Below are positions 1 to 8,413 of a DNA stretch of 64,000 nt, piece by piece. The DNA comes from an uncultured Prevotella sp. Lineage in GTDB: Bacteria; Bacteroidota; Bacteroidia; Bacteroidales; Bacteroidaceae. Numbering within the stretch: position 1 is the stretch's first letter; every line of letters starts with the position of its first letter. The DNA is taken from assembly GCF_946404925.1 (NCBI RefSeq), contig NZ_CAMJFM010000015.1, positions 1 to 64,000 on the forward strand. The letters are read 5' to 3'. The notes under the pieces were generated by a model that worked only from the letters and a program-made list of their open reading frames with translations, was not told where the DNA came from and did not search any database. Position numbers and translations under genes: made by a program.

Positions 1-48
1 ACAACCTTGCCAAGGTTGGGGTCGCGGGTCCGAGTCCCGTTTTCCGCT
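1..48 (+). tRNA. tRNA-Gly (GCC), 3' part only
   Basis: The window opens inside a tRNA. The anticodon stem CAACC/GGTTG closes a 7-nt loop TTGCCAA, which gives anticodon GCC (glycine). A T stem GCGGG/CCCGT with a TCCGAGT loop follows, then the 3' acceptor strand TTTCCGC and discriminator T at 48. CCA is not encoded, as is common in Bacteroidales. The 5' half lies outside the window. A short T run (CTCTTTTTGTT) just downstream may help termination. Confidence 0.9.
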
Positions 49-92
49 CTTTTTGTTAAGGAAACCACATCTTTTTCAAACTTACAAAAACA

Positions 93-635
93 ATGAATTT
101 ATATTTAAGATATTTTGATAAGGAAGTCCTCGTGTATAGTGTCGACGAGGCTATATATTTTTTACGCTCTATTGAGGATATTGAGATGAATTCGTTGCTC
201 GAGGCAGATATCCGCGAGTATGCTGCAAGTGATATTTACTATCCAAAGCGCTACAAAGTCCATCCACGTGTGTATTTCATTATTATCAAGACTGATGCCA
301 ATACACTTCAGGATTTCAAGGATAAGAAAGCTGTTCATGAAGGTACAGCTGCTCAACCATCTTCTAAAAACACGCCAACTCTTATGCGTCTTAATGAGAT
401 CAATGATGGCTGGTACGAAGGTATCGTTGACTTTAAGCGTGTACTCCTAATTCCTGGCACTGGCAAGTTCCAGTATCGCGATACTCAGTTTGTTGCTCGT
501 CTCAAGGCTATCTCTGGTCTTGAGTGCTATGAGCGTATGATTGATTATCTGCGTGATCGTGTTGACGATCGTAGCCAGTTCCCGTCACCAAAGGGAAAGA
601 ACTTCAAGTTCCGTTACCTTGGTAAGTGCAAATAA
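93..635 (+). CDS. conserved hypothetical protein upstream of ssb
   Basis: This 180-residue soluble protein has no signal peptide or membrane segment. I do not recognise a named domain. It is mixed alpha/beta in composition, with a low-complexity Gly/Ala/Gln/Ser stretch around residues 83-93 and a basic C-terminus (KGKNFKFRYLGKCK). It lies 30 bp before ssb in the same direction, so co-transcription with ssb and gldE is likely. Codon use matches the neighbouring core genes. The ATG at 93 is the only plausible start, as the tRNA ends about 45 bp upstream. Function is unknown. Confidence 0.75.
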   Translation: MNLYLRYFDKEVLVYSVDEAIYFLRSIEDIEMNSLLEADIREYAASDIYYPKRYKVHPRVYFIIIKTDANTLQDFKDKKAVHEGTAAQPSSKNTPTLMRLNEINDGWYEGIVDFKRVLLIPGTGKFQYRDTQFVARLKAISGLECYERMIDYLRDRVDDRSQFPSPKGKNFKFRYLGKCK

Positions 636-665
636 TTATATTTAAATTTCCTAAACGCAACGATT

Positions 666-1028
666 ATGAATAAGGTAATGCTTATCGGTAATGTGGGCCA
701 GGAACCCGAGATTCGTTATGTAGAACAGGGTGTAGCAGTAGCTCGCCTCCGTTTGGCTACTACTGAGCGTGGTTATACACTCCAGAACGGTACTCAGGTA
801 CCCGATCATACCGACTGGCATAATGTAATTCTTTGGCGTAGGTTAGCCGAGATCGTAGAGAAGTACGTACATAAGGGCGACAAGTTGTATATCGAAGGTC
901 GTATCCGTTATACTACCTATGATGATAAGCAAGGTCAGCGACGATATGCTACTGAGATCTGGGCTGATAATATGGAAATGCTTTCACCAAAATCAGAAAA
1001 TGGATTATCTTCAACCACTACTGAATGA
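666..1028 (+). CDS. ssb: single-stranded DNA-binding protein
   Basis: This 120-residue OB-fold protein starts with MNKVMLIGNVGQEPEIR, the typical SSB N-terminus, and contains WHNVILWRRLAEIVEKYV and GDKLYIEGRIRYTTY, the core SSB strands. SSB coats single-stranded DNA during replication, recombination and repair. It is shorter than the classic 150-180 residue protein. The usual acidic C-terminal tip (DDDIPF type), which recruits partners, is absent; the protein ends SENGLSSTTTE. The end overlaps the gldE start by 29 bp, so the two are probably translationally coupled. Confidence 0.93.
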   Translation: MNKVMLIGNVGQEPEIRYVEQGVAVARLRLATTERGYTLQNGTQVPDHTDWHNVILWRRLAEIVEKYVHKGDKLYIEGRIRYTTYDDKQGQRRYATEIWADNMEMLSPKSENGLSSTTTE

Positions 1029-2310
1029 AGTTACAATCATGGCGCCCTCTTTGGGTGCCGTGATTGCTATTATAATAGCAGGCATTCTGCTGGTCTTCTC
1101 TGGTTTCGCTTCTGGTTCTGAGATAGCGTTCTTTTCGCTAACGCCAACTGATTTAAACGAACTTGATGAAGACAAATACGATTCGGATCGTAAAATCCGT
1201 GAACTGCGCGATGATTCTGAGCGTACATTGGCCACTATACTTATAACCAATAATCTGGTCAATGTAACTATCATTATGCTTTGTAACTACTTCTTTGCCC
1301 ATGTCATTGATTTTGGTGGTGCATATTGGTTGCAATTCATAGTTATTACTGTTTTGCTTACTTTCCTATTGCTCCTTTTTGGTGAGATTATGCCTAAGGT
1401 ATATGCAGCGCAGCGAGCTCTCGTATTCTGTCGTCATGTGGCTGGCAGTATTATGGTTCTTCGTAAAATATTTTATCCGCTATCTTCTGTACTTATTCGT
1501 TCAGGAATCATTGCCGAGAAGGTGGTGCAGAAAGAGAACCATGCACTCTCTGTTGACGATCTTGAACAGGCTCTTGAACTTACCGACGAGGATGAACTTA
1601 AAGATGAGAAAGATATGCTCGAAGGTATAGTTCGCTTTGGCGATGAGACGGCTAAGGAGGTGATGACTTCACGTCAGGATGTAGTTGATCTCGATTTTTC
1701 ATTGCCTTTCCCAGAAGTACTGAAGTGTATTGTGGAGAATAACTATTCACGTATTCCCGTTTATCAGAATACAATCGACAATATTCGTGGAATCCTTTAT
1801 ATTAAGGACCTTCTGCCACATATTTCTAAGCCAGCTTCATTCCGTTGGCAGTCACTTATCCGTCCGCCCTACTTTGTTCCTGAGACAAAGAAGATTGATG
1901 ACCTTCTGCGTGAGTTTCAGGCTAACAAGGTGCATATTGCTATTGTGGTAGATGAGTTTGGTGGTACAAGTGGTCTTATCACCCTTGAGGATATTCTTGA
2001 GGAGATAGTTGGTGAGATTAATGATGAGTATGACGAGGAAGAGAAAACGTATACTCGTGTCAATGCCAATACCTACGTTTTCGAGGGAAAAACTTTGTTA
2101 AGTGATTTCTATAAGATTCTCGATATCGACGACGATATTTTCGAGGATGTAGAGGGAGATGCTGATTCACTCGCAGGATTACTCCTAGAGATTAAAGGTG
2201 ACTTCCCCGAACTTCACGAACATCTCGACTACAAGAATTTCACTTTCGAGCCTACTGCTCTCGATGGACATCGTATCTCAAAAATCAAGATTGTAATACA
2301 CGAACAATAA
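1000..2310 (+). CDS. gldE: GldE-like CNNM/CBS-domain membrane protein
   Basis: This 436-residue protein belongs to the hemolysin C/CorC-like family. It has an N-terminal DUF21/CNNM region with about four hydrophobic segments (IIIAGILLVFSGFASGSEIA, then VTIIMLCNYFFAHV, FIVITVLLTFLLLLFGE and others). Two CBS domains follow (SRIPVYQNTIDNIRGILYIK; HIAIVVDEFGGTSGLITLED), then a C-terminal CorC_HlyC transporter-associated domain. The ssb-gldE order is common in Bacteroidetes, where the protein is named after gliding motility even in non-gliding species; a cation-transport role is suggested by the family. The ATG at 1000 is preferred because the family starts a few residues before the first membrane helix; ATG 1039 is an alternative. 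Confidence 0.88.
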   Translation: MDYLQPLLNEVTIMAPSLGAVIAIIIAGILLVFSGFASGSEIAFFSLTPTDLNELDEDKYDSDRKIRELRDDSERTLATILITNNLVNVTIIMLCNYFFAHVIDFGGAYWLQFIVITVLLTFLLLLFGEIMPKVYAAQRALVFCRHVAGSIMVLRKIFYPLSSVLIRSGIIAEKVVQKENHALSVDDLEQALELTDEDELKDEKDMLEGIVRFGDETAKEVMTSRQDVVDLDFSLPFPEVLKCIVENNYSRIPVYQNTIDNIRGILYIKDLLPHISKPASFRWQSLIRPPYFVPETKKIDDLLREFQANKVHIAIVVDEFGGTSGLITLEDILEEIVGEINDEYDEEEKTYTRVNANTYVFEGKTLLSDFYKILDIDDDIFEDVEGDADSLAGLLLEIKGDFPELHEHLDYKNFTFEPTALDGHRISKIKIVIHEQ

Positions 2311-2324
2311 AGTAGGAAGATTTT

Positions 2325-2447
2325 ATGGCTTCTTGGGCAAAGGAAAATTTTGATTTGATTATGCTCCTCGTCGGTTTGCTCGGCGTGGTTGTTTCTGTAA
2401 TATCTCTTATTTATGAACTTAAAAAGAATAAATCTGCTCATAAATAA
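2325..2447 (+). CDS. small single-pass membrane protein
   Basis: This short open frame encodes about 40 residues: MASWAKENFDLIM, then a hydrophobic helix (LLVGLLGVVVSVISLIYE) and a basic tail (LKKNKSAHK). It starts 14 bp after the gldE stop, behind a purine-rich AGTAGGAAGA. The layout (short N-terminus, one helix, positive tail) is that of a real small membrane protein, and there is almost no noncoding space left before the convergent gene. It could assist GldE. No family is recognised. Confidence 0.45.
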   Translation: MASWAKENFDLIMLLVGLLGVVVSVISLIYELKKNKSAHK

Positions 2448-2462
2448 GAGATAATTCTACGT

Positions 2463-3767
2463 TTACCATCCATAAGCTGGCCAATCTACAGCATTGTACC
2501 ACTGTAATTGCTTAATGCGATCATTGTAGCGGTAATTGTTTGTGCTATAGTTGGCTTGAGGAAAGAACATGCTGGTGCACCCCCAAACATCATCGGTTGT
2601 GGGGAATGTACTGAATCGGTTGTATATGATGGTGTAAATGGTCATCCATTGGCGTGATATGGCCTGATAAGGTACGGCCTGATTATATGTGGTGAGCCAT
2701 TTCGCGTAATCACTGGCAGGTGCATACTTCTGGAATACTGCCTTGGTGTCATACATCACAGCAGTGCTGCTATAACCAAAGTAGAATGGTAGCTTGTTTA
2801 AGTCAAGCTGTTCCGGGTATTTTGGCATAAAGGTGCTCATAAGCTGGCGGGTGGACTCGGCCAGAGCTTCCATCTTGCTTAGACAGAAGGCGCTAAGCGG
2901 CACGCTATAGCCTTTAAGATAAGCAAAATCGCTATACTGGGTATACTCGGTCGATACATATGCATCGATGAAATAATCGTAGTAACAATCGCAGATATCT
3001 TTATAGAATGTGCTTGATGTCAAAAACAACTTTGGCACAATCTTATGGTAAGGAGCGCCCTCGCCAGGAATCTCAGCTGGTGAGCCCATAAACCATTCGG
3101 CACAGTTTCGAAGCTCGTATGCGCATTCTACACACGACATGCAGCAGCAGTCGGCAAAGATGTACTTAAGTTTGGTCGGCAGTTGCTCAAGTGCACGAGC
3201 CATCTGGGTGATATTCATCCAATGCTCCGTGCCGCCAGTGATATCCCAGCCCTTATCCTGACCGTAAGCTCTCGTCTCAGTACGTGCAGCTGCTGTATTT
3301 GCTACACTATCTGTGGCTATAGCCCAACCTGTGGCGTGTCCCCAAAGTACTAAGCCATACTCATGTGCAGGATACTGATTCATAACCCACTTGAAAACTT
3401 CGAGAAGCTTATCCGGATCGCTCGCGTAAAATTCACTATCATATTGATATACATTTGTTGCTTTGCCGTTTGCTATTTCAACAATATGTGGCTTATTGTT
3501 GGTACCAACGCTATCTATAAATGCAATGAGATGCTGATCGCTGTTAAGACTATACGAGCCCTCGAGCATCTCAATATAATCGTCTTCGAGATATGAAATA
3601 CCTGGGGAAGAACTATCCTTGGTGAGGTTGTTTTCGCCCGACATGTATACAAGCACCGTGCGCTGAGCCAATGTAGGTGTTGGTTCTGGTGTGGGGGCTG
3701 GGTCCTCGTGCTTATTACAGGCCGATAACAGCAATATGGTGAATATAGCGATTAAAAATCTATTCAT
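2463..3767 (-). CDS. clostripain-like (peptidase C11) lipoprotein
   Basis: This 434-residue protein has a lipoprotein signal (MNRFLIAIFTILLLSAC, lipobox LSAC) and then a Pro/Thr-rich linker (EDPAPTPEPTPT), which implies export and anchoring at the cell surface or periplasm. The body matches the clostripain family C11. VLVYMSGENNL is the first strand, YGLVLWGHATGW carries the catalytic His, and YIFADCCCMSCVECAYEL carries the catalytic Cys region. C11 enzymes are caspase-fold cysteine peptidases that usually cut after Arg or Lys and are common in gut Bacteroidales. ATG 3767 is chosen over an in-frame TTG three codons upstream because it gives a regular signal peptide. The gene stands alone with its own promoter. 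Confidence 0.87.
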   Translation of the reverse strand: MNRFLIAIFTILLLSACNKHEDPAPTPEPTPTLAQRTVLVYMSGENNLTKDSSSPGISYLEDDYIEMLEGSYSLNSDQHLIAFIDSVGTNNKPHIVEIANGKATNVYQYDSEFYASDPDKLLEVFKWVMNQYPAHEYGLVLWGHATGWAIATDSVANTAAARTETRAYGQDKGWDITGGTEHWMNITQMARALEQLPTKLKYIFADCCCMSCVECAYELRNCAEWFMGSPAEIPGEGAPYHKIVPKLFLTSSTFYKDICDCYYDYFIDAYVSTEYTQYSDFAYLKGYSVPLSAFCLSKMEALAESTRQLMSTFMPKYPEQLDLNKLPFYFGYSSTAVMYDTKAVFQKYAPASDYAKWLTTYNQAVPYQAISRQWMTIYTIIYNRFSTFPTTDDVWGCTSMFFPQANYSTNNYRYNDRIKQLQWYNAVDWPAYGW

Positions 3768-3786
3768 ATTAGTCAATATTTGCCTG

Positions 3787-3794
3787 CAAAATTA
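3787..3794 (-). promoter_or_regulatory. Bacteroidetes -7 box for the C11 lipoprotein gene
   Basis: The minus strand reads TAATTTTG, matching TAnnTTTG, followed by CAGGCAAA. It lies about 20 bp upstream of ATG 3767, leaving a very short leader. No clear TTG is seen at the -33 position. Confidence 0.5.
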
Positions 3795-3837
3795 CGAAAT
3801 AATTCATAATTCATAATGGATAATTCATAATTTTTAG

Positions 3838-3845
3838 TATTTTTG
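3838..3845 (+). promoter_or_regulatory. Bacteroidetes -7 box for the GH25 gene
   Basis: TATTTTTG matches TAnnTTTG and lies about 22 bp before ATG 3868. The DNA between this and the divergent box is an AT-only stretch with repeated ATTCATAAT units. Confidence 0.5.
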
Positions 3846-3867
3846 CAGCCTAAAATAGGTAAAACAG

Positions 3868-4785
3868 ATGAGAAGACTATATATATTGTTGACAATTGTG
3901 ATGTTTTTTGCCGGCATTACAGACATAAATGCACAACGCAGAAAATATAATAAAAACCACTCGAAGCATCGCACTACGCGAGTAGCTAAGAAGAAAGGAA
4001 AGAAGAGCAAAAAGCAGGTAAGTACTTATAAACCTACTATACACGATTTCGCAGGAAAACTCAGTGATCCACGATTCTTGAACGATCCTACTTACGATCC
4101 ATTTCTTCAGTGCGAGGATACATGCGATCATGTACATGGTATCGACCTGAGTCACTATCAGGGCGAAGTGTTTTGGGAGACAGTGGGTGAGAATACAAAA
4201 ATGGCCTACGTGTATCTGAAGGCTACCGAGGGTGGCGACCGTATCGATGCGCAGTACGAACGAAACATAGAAATGGCGCATCGCCACGGATTGAAGGTGG
4301 GCAGTTATCACTTCTTCCGTCCCAAAACGCCTGTTACCACACAACTCGAGAATTTTATGATGCAGTGTCGTCCAGGCGAGCAAGACCTGATACCTATGAT
4401 CGATGTAGAAACCACGGGGGGGCTTTCTAACGAGGAGTTCTGCGATTCTCTGCATGCCTTTCTCGATCTCGTAGAGCAGGCCTACCATCAGTCACCGCTG
4501 ATATACACATTCCGCAATTTCTATAATCGCCATCTGATAGGCCAGATAGATGGTTATAAACTAATGATAGCGATGTATACCGATGAAGAGCCTGAACTGG
4601 CTGATGGACGCGATATCACCATGTGGCAATACACCAGTCATGGTCGTATTGTAGGTGTGCGTGGCAATGTTGATAAGAGCCGTTTTATGGGCAATCATGG
4701 GTTAAGAGATATCAAGTTCAATCACGTACGCCGATTGGAGAAGCAAGTGTCATTCTTCGATGTGCGTAAGCGAATGAGCAAATGA
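3868..4785 (+). CDS. GH25 lysozyme (secreted muramidase)
   Basis: This 305-residue protein has an N-terminal signal-like helix (LYILLTIVMFFAGITDINA), a very basic linker (residues about 24-52, rich in Lys/Arg/His) and a glycoside hydrolase family 25 domain. Family marks are HGIDLSHYQGEVFW, VYLKATEGGD, VGSYHFFRP and the catalytic LIPMIDVET strand, which holds the Asp-x-Glu pair. GH25 enzymes cleave the beta-1,4 bond between MurNAc and GlcNAc in peptidoglycan. A paralogue with a different N-terminus is at 37.9 kb. The last 36 bp overlap the end of the convergent gene. Confidence 0.9.
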   Translation: MRRLYILLTIVMFFAGITDINAQRRKYNKNHSKHRTTRVAKKKGKKSKKQVSTYKPTIHDFAGKLSDPRFLNDPTYDPFLQCEDTCDHVHGIDLSHYQGEVFWETVGENTKMAYVYLKATEGGDRIDAQYERNIEMAHRHGLKVGSYHFFRPKTPVTTQLENFMMQCRPGEQDLIPMIDVETTGGLSNEEFCDSLHAFLDLVEQAYHQSPLIYTFRNFYNRHLIGQIDGYKLMIAMYTDEEPELADGRDITMWQYTSHGRIVGVRGNVDKSRFMGNHGLRDIKFNHVRRLEKQVSFFDVRKRMSK

Positions 4786-5562
4786 AGCAAAGAAATTTGT
4801 GAGTGCCTCGCTGGGGATGAAACGCATGTAGCGGGCTGACCGGCGTATGTGACTGATAAGCGCGTTGCCACCACTGGCATGTACAAATATACTGTCGGGC
4901 GATTGTGAAAAAAAGAAGTCCTGATGACTATTTGTGTATTCTGCTAATTCGCGTGCCACGATGTTTGCCTTCTTGTCAACATCGCCTCCTGCAAATGGAA
5001 TGTCCTCAGGCTTGAATCCGAAAAGCTCTATCAGCAGCGCTCCTTCAAGCTGGGCCATTTGTGTAAATCTAAGGCTTGTAAGCCAATCACCAAGAGTTTC
5101 ATAGTCTACCTTCTCGGTGTTGTCGCGTAGGTTTACGCCAAGGTCGATGAGTAGGCGCAAGGGCAATCCCCAATTAAGAATGTGGCGCGCTATGCGGATA
5201 ATCTGGATGAGCATGCGGCGGGTGTTGATGTCGCTCTGTTCATCGTCTAGTATGGCCTGCAGCTGGCGATTCAGTAGTGGGTTGGTGAGCTTGTAGGGAC
5301 GCAGCAGTTCCTCTTCATCGGCATCCTGCATCTGCTGGAAATGGGCCAGTTCCCATTGTTGCCACTGCTGGGGTTGTAGCTTGAGCGTAAACTGATCCTT
5401 GCACTTAAGCAATCCCTGATAAACAAATGGGTTCACATTGTGTAGTTGGCCCATCTGGTATAGCTTCTGCCACTTGTGTATCGACATGGGCTCAAGTTCC
5501 TCGGCTGTGCCATACACGCCGCATTTGATTAGTCGGAAAAAGTTTCGCTGTATGATGTTCAT
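4750..5562 (-). CDS. conserved hypothetical protein, possibly nucleotidyltransferase-like N-terminus
   Basis: This 270-residue soluble protein has no signal peptide. The opening (MNIIQRNFFRLIKCGVYG) and the pattern 'mostly helical, Gln/Trp-rich, QGLLKCKDQ' remind me of the N-terminal helical part of the Bacteroidales nucleotidyltransferase-family proteins, but no catalytic GS-DxD motif is visible. I do not assign a function. It follows the NhaC gene by 15 bp on the same strand and is probably the last gene of that transcript. Its 3' end overlaps the GH25 gene (antisense) by 36 bp. Confidence 0.65.
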   Translation of the reverse strand: MNIIQRNFFRLIKCGVYGTAEELEPMSIHKWQKLYQMGQLHNVNPFVYQGLLKCKDQFTLKLQPQQWQQWELAHFQQMQDADEEELLRPYKLTNPLLNRQLQAILDDEQSDINTRRMLIQIIRIARHILNWGLPLRLLIDLGVNLRDNTEKVDYETLGDWLTSLRFTQMAQLEGALLIELFGFKPEDIPFAGGDVDKKANIVARELAEYTNSHQDFFFSQSPDSIFVHASGGNALISHIRRSARYMRFIPSEALTNFFASFAHSLTHIEE

Positions 5563-5577
5563 TGTTGTACAGATTGT

Positions 5578-6855
5578 TTAAGAGTAACGTTTGGGATAAC
5601 GCAACAGAATGCTGAGCAGTGCCACGATGCCCAATGCAAATGGGTAGTAGAGATAAGGCACGATGGCCACTGGATTGACTGATGCCAGTCCAGCTGCTAT
5701 CAGTAGTTGCGCACCGTAAGGAATGAGCCCCTGAACGGTACACGAGAAGGTGTCAAGAATCGATGCACACTTCTTGTTGTCAACGCCGTAGCGGTCGCCA
5801 ATCTGCTTGGCTATATCGCCCACGGTAAGGATAGCAACTGTGTTGTTGGCGGTGCAGAAGTCTACCACGCTCACCAGAGTGGCGATGCTGAGTTCTGCAC
5901 CACGTTTGCTGCTCACACGGCGTGTCAGTTGGCGGATGATGAAGTCAATACCGCCATGCTGTTTCACCAGCTCGAGCATACCGCCCGCCATCATGGTAAC
6001 GATAATGAGCTCGCCCATTGAAAGGATACCTTCGCCCATAGCACCAAACCAGCCGTACACATCAGCAAAGCCACCTGTGGCCAATCCGATGATGCCGCAA
6101 AGCACAATGCCCAGTGTGAGTACAGCCATTACATTCATACCACAGATGGCTGTGATGAGCACGGTGAGGTAGGGGATGACCTTCACCCACTCAACCGCAT
6201 CAACGTGTTGCGGGGCATGAGTACCCTGACCCAGAAACACGTAGACTACCAGAATGATGATGGCCGCAGGGAACACTAGAAATGAGTTGACGCGGAACTT
6301 GTCGCTCAGTCGGCAACCCTGTGTCTGTGTGGCCATAATAGTTGTATCGGATATAAACGAGAGGTTATCGCCAAAGAATGATCCGCCCACGATGATGGCA
6401 GTCATCAGCGCTATATCGGTGCCTGTTTCTTGAGCCAAGCCTGTAGCGATAGGTGTAAGGGCGGCAATAGTACCCACACTGGTGCCAATGCTGATAGAGA
6501 TGAAGCAGGCAGCCAGGAACATGCCGGCAAATATCATCTGCGGGGGCAACAGACTGAGGGCCAGATTCACGGTGGCATCAATGCTGCCCATCGATTTGGC
6601 CGAGTGGGCAAAGGCGCCTGCCAACACAAATATCCATATCATCAGCATCATCTGATCGGTAGCCGCACCACGGCTGTAGCTGTTTATACGATGCATCAGC
6701 GGTCTGTCGCGGAAGATGATGATGGCGTAGATGCTGGACACCATAAAAGCTACGGTGATGGGTATTTTATAAAAGTCACCGGCGATAATGCTGGTGACTA
6801 GATAGAACAGTACGAATACTATTATGGGCGATAATGCTTTGATACCCTTTTTCAC
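5578..6855 (-). CDS. NhaC-family Na+/H+ antiporter
   Basis: This 425-residue integral membrane protein has about ten or eleven hydrophobic segments, starting with IIVFVLFYLVTSIIAG. Conserved-looking transporter loops include SIGTSVGTIAALTPIA, GGSFFGDNLSFISDTTI and DFCTANNTVAILTVG, typical of the NhaC/arginine-ornithine antiporter group. The start codon is GTG at 6855; no ATG lies upstream in frame and the first helix begins right after it. The gene sits 27 bp after uxaA, so it may move a substrate or ions linked to hexuronate use, but the family alone does not prove this. Confidence 0.86.
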   Translation of the reverse strand: MKKGIKALSPIIVFVLFYLVTSIIAGDFYKIPITVAFMVSSIYAIIIFRDRPLMHRINSYSRGAATDQMMLMIWIFVLAGAFAHSAKSMGSIDATVNLALSLLPPQMIFAGMFLAACFISISIGTSVGTIAALTPIATGLAQETGTDIALMTAIIVGGSFFGDNLSFISDTTIMATQTQGCRLSDKFRVNSFLVFPAAIIILVVYVFLGQGTHAPQHVDAVEWVKVIPYLTVLITAICGMNVMAVLTLGIVLCGIIGLATGGFADVYGWFGAMGEGILSMGELIIVTMMAGGMLELVKQHGGIDFIIRQLTRRVSSKRGAELSIATLVSVVDFCTANNTVAILTVGDIAKQIGDRYGVDNKKCASILDTFSCTVQGLIPYGAQLLIAAGLASVNPVAIVPYLYYPFALGIVALLSILLRYPKRYS

Positions 6856-6882
6856 TTTTTATTTTTTTTTACTTTTTTACCT

Positions 6883-8370
6883 TTATAATGTTACTCCGTT
6901 TTTGAATATCGATATTTCACGATAGTCGTTAATTTCGTTCTTGGCGGGTTCTCCGCTTGCTAAGGCCATAACCTTATCAATGAACTCGGGAACAAGCTCC
7001 TGCATGGTGCGGCCCTCAATGAGCTGGCCGGCCGAGAAATCGATCCAATTGGCCTTGCGACGGGCCAGATCAGGATTGGTGGCAATCTTCATGGTGGGCA
7101 CAAAGGTGCCGAAAGGCGTGCCGCGCCCCGTAGTGAACAGCACCAAGTGACATCCGCACGATGCAAGTGCCGTAGAAGCCACTAGGTCATTGCCCGGAGC
7201 CGACAGCAGATTCAAACCTGGATTCTGCAGGCGGTCGCCATATTCCATCACGCCGCTAACAGGTGCTTTACCACACTTTTGTGTGCAACCTAAGGCCTTA
7301 TCCTCAAGGGTTGAGATACCGCCAGCCTTGTTACCAGGACTTGGGTTCTCGCCCACGGGTTCGCCGTGACTCAGGAAGTAGTTCTTGAAGTTGTTAACCA
7401 TCGAAACGGTTTGCTCGAAGAGCTCCTTGCTGGTGCAACGGTTCATCAGAATGGTCTCAGCACCAAACATCTCTGGAACTTCAGTCAATACCGATGTACC
7501 GCCCTGAGCTACCAACCAGTCGCTGAATTCTCCTACAAGCGGATTGGCAGTGATACCACTAAAGCCATCAGATCCACCACACTTCAGGCCTACACGTAGC
7601 TTGCTAACGGGCACATCTGTGCGCACATCCTTTGATGCTATGTCGTAGAGCTGATGCAGAATCTGCATGCCAGCCTCCATCTCATCGTCTACACGCTGTG
7701 TTACCAGCAGCTTGATGCGGTCCTTCTCGTAGTCGCCAAGCATGGCCATAAACTCCTCGGGTTGGTTGTTCTCACATCCCAGACTGAGCACCAGTACAGC
7801 ACCAGCATTGGGATGCAGACAAATGTCGCGCAACACTTTGCGGGTGTTCTCGTGGTCCTCGCTAAGCTGAGAGCATCCATAATTATGATGCCAGGCGTAG
7901 ATGTTGTCAACGCCGCCATTAACCTCGGCTTTAAGCTTATTAACCAGACGCTCGGCGATGCCGTTGACACAGCCTACAGTGGGCACAACCCATATCTCGT
8001 TGCGGATACCAACGTCGCCATTCTTGCGAATGTAACCCTTAAAGGTACGATTCTGCTTGCTGATGTTAAGTGGCTCGTTTACAGGATTATATGTGTATTC
8101 GAGCGTGCCAGAAAGGTTGGTCTTCAGGTTGTTCTCGTTTACCCAATCGCCAGCTTTCATCGCCTGCATGGCATGACCGATAGGGTAGCCATACTTAATG
8201 ATGTCCTCCTTCTGGGCCACATCCTTAATAAGCACCTTGTGCCCCGCTGGAGTGTCCTGATTAACTGTGATGGCGCGGCCATCAATCTTAATTATGTCGC
8301 CCTTCTTCTTGGGCTCTAGGCAGACTACAACCGAGTCAGCCGGATTAATCTTTAAATAAGTAGCTTGCAT
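6883..8370 (-). CDS. uxaA: altronate dehydratase
   Basis: At 495 residues it has the same length as E. coli UxaA. The N-terminal SAF-like domain (residues about 1-90) carries PADSVVVCLEPKKKGD and the large C-terminal domain contains WHHNYGCSQLSEDHENT, VLSLGCENNQPEE, LKCGGSDGFSGITANP and LASCGCHLVLFTTGRGTPFG. The enzyme dehydrates D-altronate to 2-keto-3-deoxygluconate (KDG) in galacturonate breakdown. The products of the divergent kdgK and eda genes would take KDG on to pyruvate and glyceraldehyde-3-phosphate. The gene lies directly after the LacI-type regulator on the same strand. Confidence 0.93.
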   Translation of the reverse strand: MQATYLKINPADSVVVCLEPKKKGDIIKIDGRAITVNQDTPAGHKVLIKDVAQKEDIIKYGYPIGHAMQAMKAGDWVNENNLKTNLSGTLEYTYNPVNEPLNISKQNRTFKGYIRKNGDVGIRNEIWVVPTVGCVNGIAERLVNKLKAEVNGGVDNIYAWHHNYGCSQLSEDHENTRKVLRDICLHPNAGAVLVLSLGCENNQPEEFMAMLGDYEKDRIKLLVTQRVDDEMEAGMQILHQLYDIASKDVRTDVPVSKLRVGLKCGGSDGFSGITANPLVGEFSDWLVAQGGTSVLTEVPEMFGAETILMNRCTSKELFEQTVSMVNNFKNYFLSHGEPVGENPSPGNKAGGISTLEDKALGCTQKCGKAPVSGVMEYGDRLQNPGLNLLSAPGNDLVASTALASCGCHLVLFTTGRGTPFGTFVPTMKIATNPDLARRKANWIDFSAGQLIEGRTMQELVPEFIDKVMALASGEPAKNEINDYREISIFKNGVTL

Positions 8371-8413
8371 AGTTTATCCTATTAATTATTTATTATCAAC
8401 TGTCAATTATCAA

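Noticed and set aside
7654..8319. 221-codon frame opposite uxaA
   Set aside because: It is an antisense shadow of a well-conserved enzyme gene.
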